Positions 10,741 through 20,091 of a DNA stretch of 22,808 nt are shown here, in pieces. How positions within the stretch are numbered: the first letter of the stretch is position 1; each line of letters begins with the position of its first letter. Source of the stretch: Hemicentrotus pulcherrimus (Eukaryota > Echinodermata > Echinoidea > Camarodonta > Strongylocentrotidae); NCBI GenBank assembly GCA_003118195.1, contig BEXV01001879.1:59678-82485 (forward strand), read 5' to 3'. The notes beneath the pieces are model-generated. The model was given only the letters and a program-made list of their open reading frames with translations. It was not told the DNA's origin and ran no database searches. The translations under genes and the position numbers were made by a program.

Positions 10741-10832
10741 AAAGGTAAAGACCAGTATTGGAAACTCCCTAATTTCAAAAAATGAAATGGAAGCTTTCAT
10801 TACCAATCATGTGAAAATATATGTTTTGACTA
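10741..10832. mobile_element. Possible left end of a repeat element, cut by the gap
   Basis: The sequence AAAGGTAAAGACCAGTATTG follows GTTTA and has the look of the end of an abundant TTAA-type inverted-repeat element from marine invertebrates. The other end is not visible because the assembly gap starts at 10833. The call rests on recollection of similar ends only. Confidence 0.25.
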
Positions 10833-11546
10833 NNNNNNNNNNNNNNNNNNNNNNNNNNNNNNNNNNNNNNNNNNNNNNNNNNNNNNNNNNNNNNNNNNNN
10901 NNNNNNNNNNNNNNNNNNNNNNNNNNNNNNNNNNNNNNNNNNNNNNNNNNNNNNNNNNNNNNNNNNNNNNNNNNNNNNNNNNNNNNNNNNNNNNNNNNNN
11001 NNNNNNNNNNNNNNNNNNNNNNNNNNNNNNNNNNNNNNNNNNNNNNNNNNNNNNNNNNNNNNNNNNNNNNNNNNNNNNNNNNNNNNNNNNNNNNNNNNNN
11101 NNNNNNNNNNNNNNNNNNNNNNNNNNNNNNNNNNNNNNNNNNNNNNNNNNNNNNNNNNNNNNNNNNNNNNNNNNNNNNNNNNNNNNNNNNNNNNNNNNNN
11201 NNNNNNNNNNNNNNNNNNNNNNNNNNNNNNNNNNNNNNNNNNNNNNNNNNNNNNNNNNNNNNNNNNNNNNNNNNNNNNNNNNNNNNNNNNNNNNNNNNNN
11301 NNNNNNNNNNNNNNNNNNNNNNNNNNNNNNNNNNNNNNNNNNNNNNNNNNNNNNNNNNNNNNNNNNNNNNNNNNNNNNNNNNNNNNNNNNNNNNNNNNNN
11401 NNNNNNNNNNNNNNNNNNNNNNNNNNNNNNNNNNNNNNNNNNNNNNNNNNNNNNNNNNNNNNNNNNNNNNNNNNNNNNNNNNNNNNNNNNNNNNNNNNNN
11501 NNNNNNNNNNNNNNNNNNNNNNNNNNNNNNNNNNNNNNNNNNNNNN
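10833..11546. other. Assembly gap (714 N)
   Basis: A run of 714 undetermined bases. Open frames crossing it are meaningless. It is flanked by likely repeats on both sides, which may be why assembly failed. An additional phase-0 exon could be hidden inside. Confidence 0.99.
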
Positions 11547-11577
11547 ATCCAGTTTAATCATGTTTAAACACGAATTT

Positions 11578-11787
11578 CCTTTCACACACAAAATGTCAAG
11601 CTCTCTAGATACGAACTTCGTATTTGTAGCCTGCTTTTAGGGGCGTATAGATCGCGACTTCGTATCTATCCCAACATCGTATAACCGATGTTCACACTGG
11701 GAAAATTTTGTCTATAATCATGACTAAATTTTTACGATGATTCTAATCATCACTAGATACGATGAATTTTAGCTGTGTGTGAAAAGG
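11578..11787. mobile_element. Inverted-repeat element with internal palindromes
   Basis: CCTTTCACACACA at 11578 and TGTGTGTGAAAAGG ending at 11787 are inverted copies apart from one extra base. Inside are a 15-bp palindrome (ATACGAA, C, TTCGTAT at 11609-11623), a stem AACATCG/CGATGTT (11673-11692), and CTAGATACGA repeated in direct order at 11605 and 11753. Such density of symmetry suits a degraded MITE. Target duplications were not identified. Confidence 0.4.
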
Positions 11788-12903
11788 CTGCTAGATAGTT
11801 TTTATCACTTGTTTGTCTTTTAGAGAGATATGCTTTAAAAAAAATAGCCTGATTCTTATTATTCAAGTTTATTTGCATACCGTAGGTCTATTGTTAAAGT
11901 AAAACTGATGAAGTTAATGTACATGCACATTTTGAAGTTAATTTGAAATATTCACTTGGAACAACAGATTTTTAAAAGAAGGGGAATTAGTCCATCCAGG
12001 ATACATGTATGTGTCGAGAAGTGATTGTATTCGTGCAAAAGTGGACACTTTTCATGCCTCTCAAAGTATTAATAACCAATTCATATTTTTTACCCTTCAT
12101 ATCAGATTGTGTTATTTCATACAACAAACAGCTGTTTCTTGACAATAGTAACTGTTACCAATGTTTTAGTACAGTTTATAAACATTTACTCAAAATACCC
12201 TGATGACTCAGGCCAATTTTAGAAGTATTTACGTACATAAATGGGGCTTAATATACCTGTGTGAGTGCATGCTAATTGAAACAAATTGATGTTAAATCAA
12301 ATTTGGCTAGCAACCTGGCCCATTTCCAATGCAACAGTTGTTTCGTGGATATACACAGCTGCCTTTCGATACGACATATTAAATGAAAATTGACAGGTCT
12401 TTTCCCCTTTTGTACACATACATGTAGCTACATTATAAGAACCAAGGTGACCAAAATCATTGCTCAGCTGTAATGATATACATGTACATGTTCATCCAAT
12501 TAGGGTTTATATTTTTTTTAAAAGCTATTCCGAATAAAGTTGACTAGTTTTAAGAAATGAAATATGAAGAATTGTTCTTTGTGAAATCTTTATGGAATTT
12601 TATATTATTGTCATTGTTGTTGTTATTATTACCCTCTTCAGATTTTTGTTAAAAGGCAAAAATAGATTTCTTGTCTAGCTGTGACTAACTAGAAGGCTAT
12701 GCTTATAATGCATTGTCCTACAAGACACAAAAGGCAGCTTATGCAAATTTTTGTCAGATAAAGAATAATGAAGATACCGGTAAAGTGAAATATTTGTCAA
12801 TGCTTCCTGTACATGTAAGTTTCTTTTATGAGTGATCCTCTGGAGTCGCTTTGAAATTTAAAGTACGGTAGGTTTCCAATTCCATGATGATTGACAAAAC
12901 AAT

Positions 12904-12999
12904 GAAGGGAAGGGAAGGGAAGAAGAGAGGGGTGACGGAAGGGGACGAAAGTAGAGAGGAAACTAGGGAGGGCAAGAACAAGGGAAGACAAATTAGAAG
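12904..12999. repeat. Polypurine tract
   Basis: About 95 bp consisting almost only of A and G on the + strand, with an uninterrupted 29-base purine run (12904-12932) made of GGGAA units. It explains the Leu/Ser/Pro-rich minus-strand frames here. It is a candidate for triplex (H-DNA) formation. Confidence 0.8.
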
Positions 13000-14205
13000 A
13001 TGATCCAAGTTTGTATTACTACATCCATATTAAAATGAATCATTATTAAAGCATTGTATTGTCTCAGAATTCTAAAAGTGAATATTACATTTTATGGAGA
13101 GGGTTGGATCTCTTTTTTAAAACAAAGTAGTGCCTTTTCCCTTTTCAATAATTGGCCCCAGATTGCTCTCTTCAGAAATACACGGAGCATACATGTATTT
13201 ACAGAGAGAATTGTTTTGAGGGTTTATACATATACATGTAAAGTATATGGTCTGGTTTTTACATCCAATGATCCGTGCTATATTCAAGTCCAAAACCCAG
13301 TCCAACCGTCGAATGTCACACGTCCTGGTGCTAAATTTGATCCAAAGTCAATATCTGTGACAGAAAAAGAGATCGTAGATCATCAAGGTCAAGTTACCCA
13401 AATCCCCCAATCTATAAAGCTGTCAGGCTGTCGGATTTCATTGCTCTGATCACGGCTCATGACTCTTGTTAGTCATGGGCAATAAAGTTTGCAGAGTTTT
13501 GTGCACCTCAAGTTCAAATCATTTCTCTTTGCTGTGGTTTGCACATGAAGGAGACCTGCCCAGCTCAGTTTTTTAATATTCTTGACTACATTAGGGATCA
13601 TTATTTTCACAAATTGTTTACTTGTTTTCAAGGTTTGTGGTATACAGTGTACATGTACTGGTATGTATTTTGTTATTACTTCATGATATACATTTACAAC
13701 TATCATGAATTGTTGTCCTTTTTATGGCTTTGTCGTTCATTTAGTGCCTGGATACTTGGGTAACTAAATACCACCTTTAATGCTGCATTTTCAATAAAAT
13801 CTGCTCAATCTTCACAAGTTGATGTTCCATTTCATCTTTTTCACTACATAGAATTGTATAGAGAATATTTCTAACTGGTACATGTATGTGATGTGGACAC
13901 TTACAGCTGTACAGTATAAATCAGTCTACCTAAAAGTTTATACATATAGTAGTGCTTTTTCATTTATATTAGTTAATCAATATGTAGGTTAGAGTGCTTT
14001 GACCTTATAAGTCGTTTACATTTAGATTCGTTTATTAACTTTTACACTGGTGAAATTATGTTTCCATTTAATCGTACGGTTCACCTGCTAAAAAGCGCTT
14101 TTAGGATCCTGTCTGTCATGGACAGATTATCAGGGAAGGAAACTGGAGCAAGAAAGCTAATATATGAGTACATCCTTTAATAATCCTGTTGTTTCTCCCT
14201 TACAG

Positions 14206-14703
14206 GAAGAACCTAAGCCAGACGTCAAGGATCGGAAAGAAAGTGAAACAGAGTTAACAGACAGTGTCTTTGAAGACAATACAAACAGTTTCCTTGATCT
14301 TCCTGAGAAGATCGAATACAAGGAGCCAGCGTGGAAGTCAGCACTCAAGGCTCTAGAGTCTGAAGCTCCTGTGAGACCATCGCGCGAGATTGACTCCGAG
14401 TTGGCCCCAAGCAAAAGAGACGAGCCAGTTGCCGCCAACGGAGAGAGGACACTGTCTTCTGATGACGCTGATCAGGTGGTGTTGAGGCAGCCCAGTGCAG
14501 TTCGATTACGCAGAATGGAGCGCAAGTTGGGAAAGAAAGCGGGGCCGCCCACCTCGGCCAAGCCCCACTCCCGTAGCCTCAGTTTGCCAGAGGCGACCAA
14601 TGTACTGATCATGAGGCAAAATGCCTTGGACTCTAACCATAATAGTGCAACGTATGAGGATTTAGACGATGAAGATGAAGAAGATTCTAACATGTGGAGA
14701 TCG
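14206..14703 (+). CDS. LIMCH1/LMO7: Exon D: long disordered linker with 14-3-3-like motif and acidic end
   Basis: This is a 498-nt exon (166 codons, phase 0 to 0) after the acceptor gtttctcccttacag and before donor GTAAGC. It is the clearest coding stretch of the window: GC content jumps over the flanks and all 166 codons are open. The protein is hydrophilic and rich in Ser, Glu, Lys and Pro. Visible landmarks are FLDLPEKIEYKEPAWKSAL near residues 37-55, a basic patch RLRRMERKLGKKAG near residues 103-116, RSLSLP at residues 123-128, which fits the mode-1 14-3-3 pattern R-S-x-S-x-P, and an acidic run EDLDDEDEED at residues 151-160, ending in MWRS. The end aligns with the acidic-Trp-Arg lead into the conserved block of LMO7/LIMCH1. 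The open frame runs 13 codons into the intron before a stop, so retention would truncate the protein. Confidence 0.88.
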
Positions 14704-15052
14704 GTAAGCTCTGAATTCTATGATTGTTATAATAGTTTTTAGGGCATATCTTTATGATATCTTCAGTAGAATCGAGGGAAATTTTTGCTACAAATGTTTG
14801 ATTACCCCCTTTTTTATTTATTTAACTGAGTCAAATAAGACACACAGTCTTTGATTGATATTATGTTTACAGTACACATTTCCTGATAATGACAACAAAT
14901 TTCAAACTTTGATTTTTCAGAGTTCCAAGGTTGGGAAGGTAAAGATAATAAAATTAAAAAACAACTAATGTTAGGGTTTACTGCTTCAATTCTAAATGAA
15001 GCTGTAATGTACAAACTTAACACTATGAAACATTATTGATTTTTTTTTGCAG
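14704..15052 (+). other. Introns around microexon E
   Basis: Two short introns, 217 bp (14704-14920) and 114 bp (14939-15052), or one 349-bp intron if exon E is skipped. Both acceptors have T-rich tracts. The donors are GTAAGC and GTAAAG. No other feature is seen. Confidence 0.5.
14921..14938 (+). CDS. LIMCH1/LMO7: Exon E: 18-nt microexon encoding SSKVGK (candidate cassette)
   Basis: An 18-nt segment lies between a clear acceptor (actttgatttttcag) and donor GTAAAG, in phase 0 on both sides. It adds six residues, SSKVGK, between MWRS of exon D and SFKSWK of exon F. Joining D directly to F is equally in frame and gives WRSSFKSWKMKR, which resembles the W-R-x-x-L-x-x-W-K-x-(K/R)-R spacing of vertebrate LMO7/LIMCH1 better than the longer form. 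The microexon is therefore best read as an optional cassette. Segments this short can look like exons by chance; phase and both splice sites are the only evidence. Confidence 0.5.
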
Positions 15053-15195
15053 AGCTTCAAGTCGTGGAAGATGAAGCGGAATGAAGTGGCGTCCAATGTC
15101 CTGGAGCGCAAAGCCTTCAGGGAAGAAGTAGACACCATGGAGCAGAACAAAGACAAGAAGAAACCCAAGACGTTCAGAGAGATCGTGGAAGAAAA
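15053..15195 (+). CDS. LIMCH1/LMO7: Exon F: conserved LMO7/LIMCH1 central block ending FREIVEE
   Basis: This is a 143-nt exon (phase 0 to 2) with a strong T-tract acceptor and consensus donor GTGAGT. It gives 47 residues beginning SFKSWKMKRNEVASNV and ending KKKPKTFREIVEE, with the last Lys split across the intron. In vertebrate LMO7 and LIMCH1 the corresponding segment (the DUF4757 region, as I recall) runs from a W-K-x-(K/R)-R motif through a charged helix to K-(S/T)-(Y/F)-REIVEEKERRE. The match in order, spacing and end motif is the main reason for naming this gene. It is expected to be a charged, mostly helical scaffold segment; no catalytic residues are present or expected. Confidence 0.88.
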
Positions 15196-15765
15196 GTGAG
15201 TAGATTCATGTGACGTGACAAGTATCATGAAGTACAAAATCATTGATGGAATATATAGGGAGTGCATGGCCCCATTATGGAAAGCAGAACAACTGCCAAA
15301 AGAATCCTAAGACAACAGATACAGCCTTCGAGAAAAGCCATTACAGCGATGCAAGTAATGAGTAAAGCCAATTGTGTTGGAATAAATCAGTTCGGTTCAA
15401 TATGCACATTTTAGCGTTTAGTGTTTATGATTGACTCATGCTCCGTATGAGCACAAGAGAGGGGGAAAAAAAGCGAAAGATGAAATAAGGCCTTCAAGTA
15501 TTTTCAGTAATTGTCAAACTTCCTGGAATCAAGCAAGGATATTGCATGATTTGTTTTCAAAGTGGCAGCCTTGTTGATAGATTGACTTTTCCCAGGGCAA
15601 GTTTTGAAGTGAGGATAGGCAGTAGGCACACACACAGTTTTGCCTGCGTGTTTAAGTAGCTCCAATCACTGAAATCTGGCACTGTTTACTATTTTTTGCT
15701 AACCCACCATTTTGGTATTCTCAAGATCAACAAATCCATTTTTGAGATTTCTTTGCTTCTATGAG

Positions 15766-16004
15766 ATATATACATACATGCACCATAAACATGACAGACA
15801 AAGAAAGCGGACAAAATATACAGTTCCTCAGGGAGACAAAGGAACATCCCTTCACTGCTATTATGTAAAAAGGTGAATATGCATGTGACACCTGTTCTAC
15901 ACATTTTTACATAATAGCAGTGAAGGGATGTTCCTTTGTCTACCTGAGGAACTGTATATTTTGTCCGCTTTCTTTGTCAGTCATGTTCATAGTGGTGTAT
16001 ATAT
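15766..16004. repeat. Long, nearly perfect inverted repeat (intronic hairpin)
   Basis: The core arms 15797-15871 and 15904-15978 are each 75 nt and complementary at 74 positions (one mismatch at 15833). A 32-nt loop lies between them and itself has an inner AGGTG/CACCT pair. Pairing continues outward, with a few mismatches and small gaps, to ATATATA at both outer ends (15766 and 16004). It is transcribed as part of the intron and would fold into a stable double-stranded RNA stem. It may be a foldback transposon; the outermost bases lie next to TA-rich DNA. Confidence 0.85.
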
Positions 16005-16893
16005 GGCAAGAATCATTTAACTTTATTCATTCAATTAAAAAATGTTATGCTCACATTGATCTGGACAGACTGGACTAATGCAATGTAGGTTGTACCAGTA
16101 AACTTTAATATTAAAAGGTGCCCATTTATTTGTATCTCATGGTTACTCTGCATTCTGCAAGTTACTTTTTGACTGTATTTATTTGTAGCACCTTCTAGCA
16201 TTCAAGTAGTACATGTACATGTCATGTATACTAGTATACAGGTCCCTTATTTGTTTAGGAATGAAATGAAATTGTTACATGAATAGGAGGTACATGTACA
16301 TGTAAATGGCAAATGGGTTTCAAGCATTAGTCTAGATTGATTTCTATTGGGTTTATTGCTTGAAAAACATAAACAGGTCTATAAAGGAATTGATTGCTAG
16401 CTTCATTTTTAACCACAACATTTGAAATAACTTGTAGAAATAATATCTACACGTACATGTACAAGTTGAATAGGATCGATAACACAGTATACCCCAATAC
16501 AGCTACTCCTGCAATTAATACTCTTAGGTCTTTAAACACCTTCAATGCCCGGAGGCGGTGTCTGTGCCAACACTTGGTGGTATTATCTTAGACTTCAGGA
16601 GTCTGTTGCAAAGTTCATGTGACAGTCTGGCAAGGGGGATGAGTAATTGAGAGATTAGGGCGATGTATTGCCCTCCCTTGCTAGTATATTCTTAATAGAT
16701 TACCCACCCTTGGCAGTATTTAATTCCAACAAGCCTATCTATGCTCCTCAAACATGAAGTTTATACATGTAGCTACAGTGTACAAGTTTGCTATTTTTCC
16801 CTGAATCTCATTTCTGTTTTAATTTTTTTTTTTTTAACAGGTTAATAATGCCCATTTCCTTTGTAATTTGTAGAACCACAGACAGATTCTTTT

Positions 16894-17217
16894 GGCTCTT
16901 CATCAGCTTGAGTTTGCGAAATAACCCTCTATTTTCAGACTCGGGATATTATCCCTAAGCTCGAAATTGCGTCTTCACCAGACCGATACGCTCATCACTA
17001 ACTAGCTCGGATGGGCGCAAATTTTCCCGCTATTTCCCAAATACATGTAGCAGGATATTTTGGAAACGAGACCAACGTTTCTTGGGATATTTTCTCGACC
17101 ATATATCCCGCTTATTGCAACTGCTGGCTGATGAAGACGCAAATTAACTGGCTAATTTGCGACCGGTATAGTTAAAATAGCGGGTTATTTGGCAAACTCA
17201 AGCTTATGAAGACAGGC
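16894..17217. mobile_element. Foldback/MITE element with about 40-bp inverted ends
   Basis: The left arm 16894-16935 and right arm 17174-17217 match as inverted copies, 36 of 39 positions over the part from TCTTCAT to TATTTT. A second, inner inverted pair (GCGTCTTCACCAG near 16969 and CTGATGAAGACGC near 17130) lies between them. CTTTT at 16889-16893 and 17218-17222 may be the target duplication. There is no coding capacity. Confidence 0.65.
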
Positions 17218-17943
17218 CTTTTGTCTGTTGAAATGTAAAGGTATTTTATTTAACCCACACATATTCAAATAGTTGGAAAAAATACATGTTTCAAAAGCAT
17301 GATTATGAATGCTGTATTGTTCTAATTTTACAGCTATTTGTAGATTAAAGAATTTCCAAAACCAGGATTGATCTAACTAATATACAGTAAAAGATTGAGT
17401 TGTAGTATAGGGGGGAAAAATGCTTCACCATACTGTAGTTCACAGTATGTTAACCATTTTATGTTTAAGCCTAATGATTTTCGAAGATAATTAGAAGCAT
17501 GCTTGTTGTCTTTGTGGTTTAGCATGTGTGGTTAATTTGGCGATGAGTGTACTAGTACATACATAGAGTAAGCAAGTCACCTGTCTGATGCATGATCATC
17601 AGTAGTCTAAGCTCATTAATGGCCATCCCCTGCTATAAACAGTTATTATCATGTGATATAGTGGTTTCAGTAGGGGGAGGGGCTGTCAGCAGATTATAAA
17701 TGTGTGACTTTTAAGACCTACATGTATACTTTACTGGCTGGGGGCGGGTAGAGGCCTTTTAAAAAAATGTTTAAAAATTGTTATACATCATTTGTTACCA
17801 CCCTTGTGAAAAAAAATTCTGATGACGTTTTTATTTGAACCCTTGTGGGTACGGTTTGTACTGAATACTGTACTAATGAGATATTTTTTGTGGCGGGACA
17901 TGAACAAAATATATTATCAAAGACTGTCTGGTATTGACTGATA

Positions 17944-17976
17944 CCCCCCCCCCCTCCCCCTTTTTTTTCTTCTCCC
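17944..17976. repeat. C-run followed by T-run
   Basis: A 17-base stretch of C with one T is followed by eight T and a CTTCTCCC tail. It is low-complexity DNA. It resembles a strong polypyrimidine tract, but no coding frame follows it. Confidence 0.8.
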
Positions 17977-18711
17977 TTGTCCCCAGTTCAGTAAGCCCTC
18001 GTGAAACACATGCCAGTGGGTAGAGAACAGGAGTTGGGATATTGACCGAAAGGGACTGTTAGTGTAAACACTTAAACTGTTGATAGTAGGTGGAATAGTT
18101 TGTCTCTTCGGTTAAATAAGTTCTTCAAGAGGGAGCAAAGGTCTGTACGTGTACGTCACGTATGAATCAAAGAGAAAGAATGTACATGTAGATTACTCAT
18201 CTGGTATCATTGTCGATGACAACTTGTGTATTTGAATACATGTATATACCTGTAGCTCGTATTGTAAAGGTTTGAAATTTGAATAGAGATGAATTGCATT
18301 GTCATGTACATATGCATATCCCATGAAAACCCAAGATTGGAAGAAGACTTGATTTAGATCAAATGACCTATTGAGAAAAGTTTTCATGATAAAGTATCCA
18401 AACTATCCATACATTGTAATAATTGCTTCAAAACATTGTACAAACCTGTACTACAATGAATGTACATGTACGCTTGTTTTTAATATCCTCATTTGAGGAG
18501 TAAAGTATTGATGCTTCAGTGTATACAGGTCTTTACAGGACAAAGTCAGTTCTGAATCGATGTGAAATACACATGTAAGACGATATATTGTGTATTCGTT
18601 ATAGCCGGTCAATGCACAGGTTTTGCTTTCATCCTCCACTAACCATGCATTTGAAAGTCCTTGCAGCGTCCATTACAGTGAGGTAATGATCCGCATCAAT
18701 CTGATCGTCCT

Positions 18712-19010
18712 GGGGAGTGTTTCACAAAGACTAAGATCAACTTTAAGTTGGACTTAAAAATATGGCAGGCCATTCATGCCACTGGTTGCTCTCATCATTG
18801 ATCTTTTAATTATTATCTTTAGATAATATTTTTTGCTTCAATAATGAACTATCAAAAAAGCTCAATTCTGTAGATGTGTGACCGTGATTTGTACGCCCCT
18901 TGAGAGACCATTGCCAGTAAATGGTAAGAGCAAACGCTGGCATAAACGGCCTGCCATACATGTAGTTAAGTCCAAATTAAAGTCAATCTTAGTCTTTGTG
19001 AAACATCCCC
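18712..19010. mobile_element. MITE with about 60-85-bp terminal inverted repeats
   Basis: The left arm begins GGGGAGTGTTTCACAAAGAC and the right arm, on the opposite strand, GGGGATGTTTCACAAAGACT. The match runs through CTAAGAT, ACTTTAA, GGACTTAA and TATGGCAGGCC (18712-18771 against 18948-19010), then continues more weakly through TATGCCA and TTGCTCT to about 18798 and 18923. The centre is AT-rich. No target duplication is clear. I recall TTTCACAAAG-type ends as widespread in marine invertebrate genomes. Confidence 0.7.
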
Positions 19011-19190
19011 CTCGAGTACTCACTGGGCTTAGCTTTCATACATATGTATATACATCGCTGGCTAGGGGTGGGGGTATACATCTACATTGTAAATCACGTT
19101 GATAAAGTGATTGTAAATATAGGGGTAGGGAAAAAATTCCAGAAAAGAGGGGTAGCAGAGATGTCTGACAAACCAATTATTCAATCTTGT

Positions 19191-19220
19191 GAGGGCGTAG
19201 GGGGAGGGGGGGGGGAGAGG
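19191..19220 (+). repeat. G-rich run with G-quadruplex potential
   Basis: GGG, a four-base spacer, five G, one A, then ten G in a row, ending GAGAGG. This satisfies the usual four-run rule on the transcribed sense strand, so a quadruplex could form in DNA or in intron RNA. Confidence 0.6.
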
Positions 19221-19656
19221 AGCATTGCTTTAAGTTATGTAAAAGTTGTGACATTTGCTATAAACAGATGTATGTAATGAACTCCTTGAAAACTGTTTGG
19301 GTATATGTACATGTATAAACTTTGATAGATCAGTTTCAACCCTGTCAAACATTTTATTGTCCTTCAAGTTTTTTCTTCTTCTTAGCTGTTAAGAGGAATT
19401 AAAGTTAAATACAAATCCTTTCTAAGCTAGCGCTAGGTACAACCTAATTCTTAAATCGCTTCTCTGAATTGTTCAGTCTTGAAAGAGAGAAAATCTTTAT
19501 CTTTACCTTTTTTTTTCTGCCATTGTTATTAACCCGTGGACTACTGAATTATCTAATTCCCATAGACTTAACACAGGGACCACCAGGTTCCAGTAAGCAA
19601 TGGGATAACTTCCATGTCAAACTGAAAATCTACCTTCTTTCCCTAGTTCTCAACAG

Positions 19657-19843
19657 AAAACGGAGAGAGAACCTTCTCGTCAAGAAGTCGTTGAAGAAAG
19701 AGCTGGAGAAGGATGAGATCACCGCCATCCTCACTTCGGTAGATCTGGTTGATTCCGATTCCGAGGATGGGGAGGAGGAGGAGCCAGAGATCCAGGCGGT
19801 GGCTCGACAGGAGCAGCACTCTCACCTGGAGCCGGTCCAGGAG
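19657..19843 (+). CDS. LIMCH1/LMO7: Exon G: charged helix followed by acidic segment
   Basis: This is a 187-nt exon (phase 2 to 0) after ...ttctcaacag and before donor GTGAGG. An alternative upstream AG at 19645-19646 would shift the frame and hit a stop, so 19657 is the supported start. The split Lys is followed by KRRENLLVKKSLKKELEK, continuing FREIVEEK into K-R-R-E as in the vertebrate EKERRE block. Then come a short hydrophobic stretch (ITAILTSVDLV, residues 21-31), an acidic run DSDSEDGEEEEPE (residues 32-44) and a Gln/Glu/His-rich end. The first 20 residues look like a single charged helix. The acidic part contains SDSE and DSED, typical casein-kinase-2 contexts, but use as such is inference. 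Confidence 0.85.
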
Positions 19844-20001
19844 GTGAGGATTAGTACCAAAGATTTTTAAACTTTTGGGTTATCCCCTGATTCATTGAAG
19901 CTATGTCGCTTCATTTTTGTTTTCTATGACTAATATACATTTTTTAGATTCTGATATTCATCTTTCTTTTTATGAGTAAAAATGAATTGTACTGAAATGA
20001 C

Positions 20002-20091
20002 TTGAGTTGAATTGAGTTGAATTGAGTTGAATTGAGTTGAATTGAATTGAATTGAATTGAATTGAATTGAATTGAATTGAATTGAATTGAA
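20002..20091. repeat. Pentanucleotide array TTGAA with TTGAG variants
   Basis: Four copies of a 10-bp unit TTGAGTTGAA are followed by about ten pure TTGAA units, then AATTTATTTAATTTAATTC. On the minus strand this reads as AATTAAATTAAATAAATTT followed by repeated CAATT. I recall such AATTC-pentamer tails at the 3' ends of CR1/L2-like retrotransposons. The pure part is probably the younger expansion. Confidence 0.85.

Larger units (their letters stand above)
9500..14205 (+). other. Long intron between exons C and D, with assembly gap
   Basis: 4.7 kb, of which 714 bases are unknown. The visible part holds a possible element end at 10741, an inverted-repeat element after the gap, a polypurine tract near 12904 and TACATGTA runs (a dense one at 10501-10528). 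Any exon hidden here would have to be phase 0 on both sides, or a set summing to that, to keep C and D in frame. Confidence 0.5.
15196..19656 (+). other. Intron between exons F and G
   Basis: 4.46 kb of AT-rich DNA with three separate inverted-repeat elements (15766, 16894 and 18712), a C/T tract near 17944 and a G-rich run near 19191. No further exon matching the family was recognised. Confidence 0.6.

Noticed and set aside
10787..11591. Open frames of about 250 residues across the gap
   Set aside because: Almost all residues are undetermined; the frames exist only because N cannot be a stop.
11609..11669. ACTTCGTAT words resembling loxP half-sites
   Set aside because: Only part of the 13-bp arm matches, and spacing and orientation do not form a loxP-type site; they belong to the palindromes of a repeat element.
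13054..13449. 131-codon open frame
   Set aside because: The longest uninterrupted non-gap frame outside the gene that begins with ATG apart from one overlapping exon G, but it has no recognisable domain, AT-rich codon use, and no splice-site arrangement that joins exons C and D.
13787..13800. AATAAA polyadenylation-like hexamer, and another near 13481
   Set aside because: They lie inside an intron of the gene with coding exons on both sides and no upstream coding end; expected often in AT-rich DNA.
14704..14742. Continuation of exon D to a stop codon
   Set aside because: A good GTAAGC donor and the following in-phase exons make this intron; the tail residues would appear only on intron retention.
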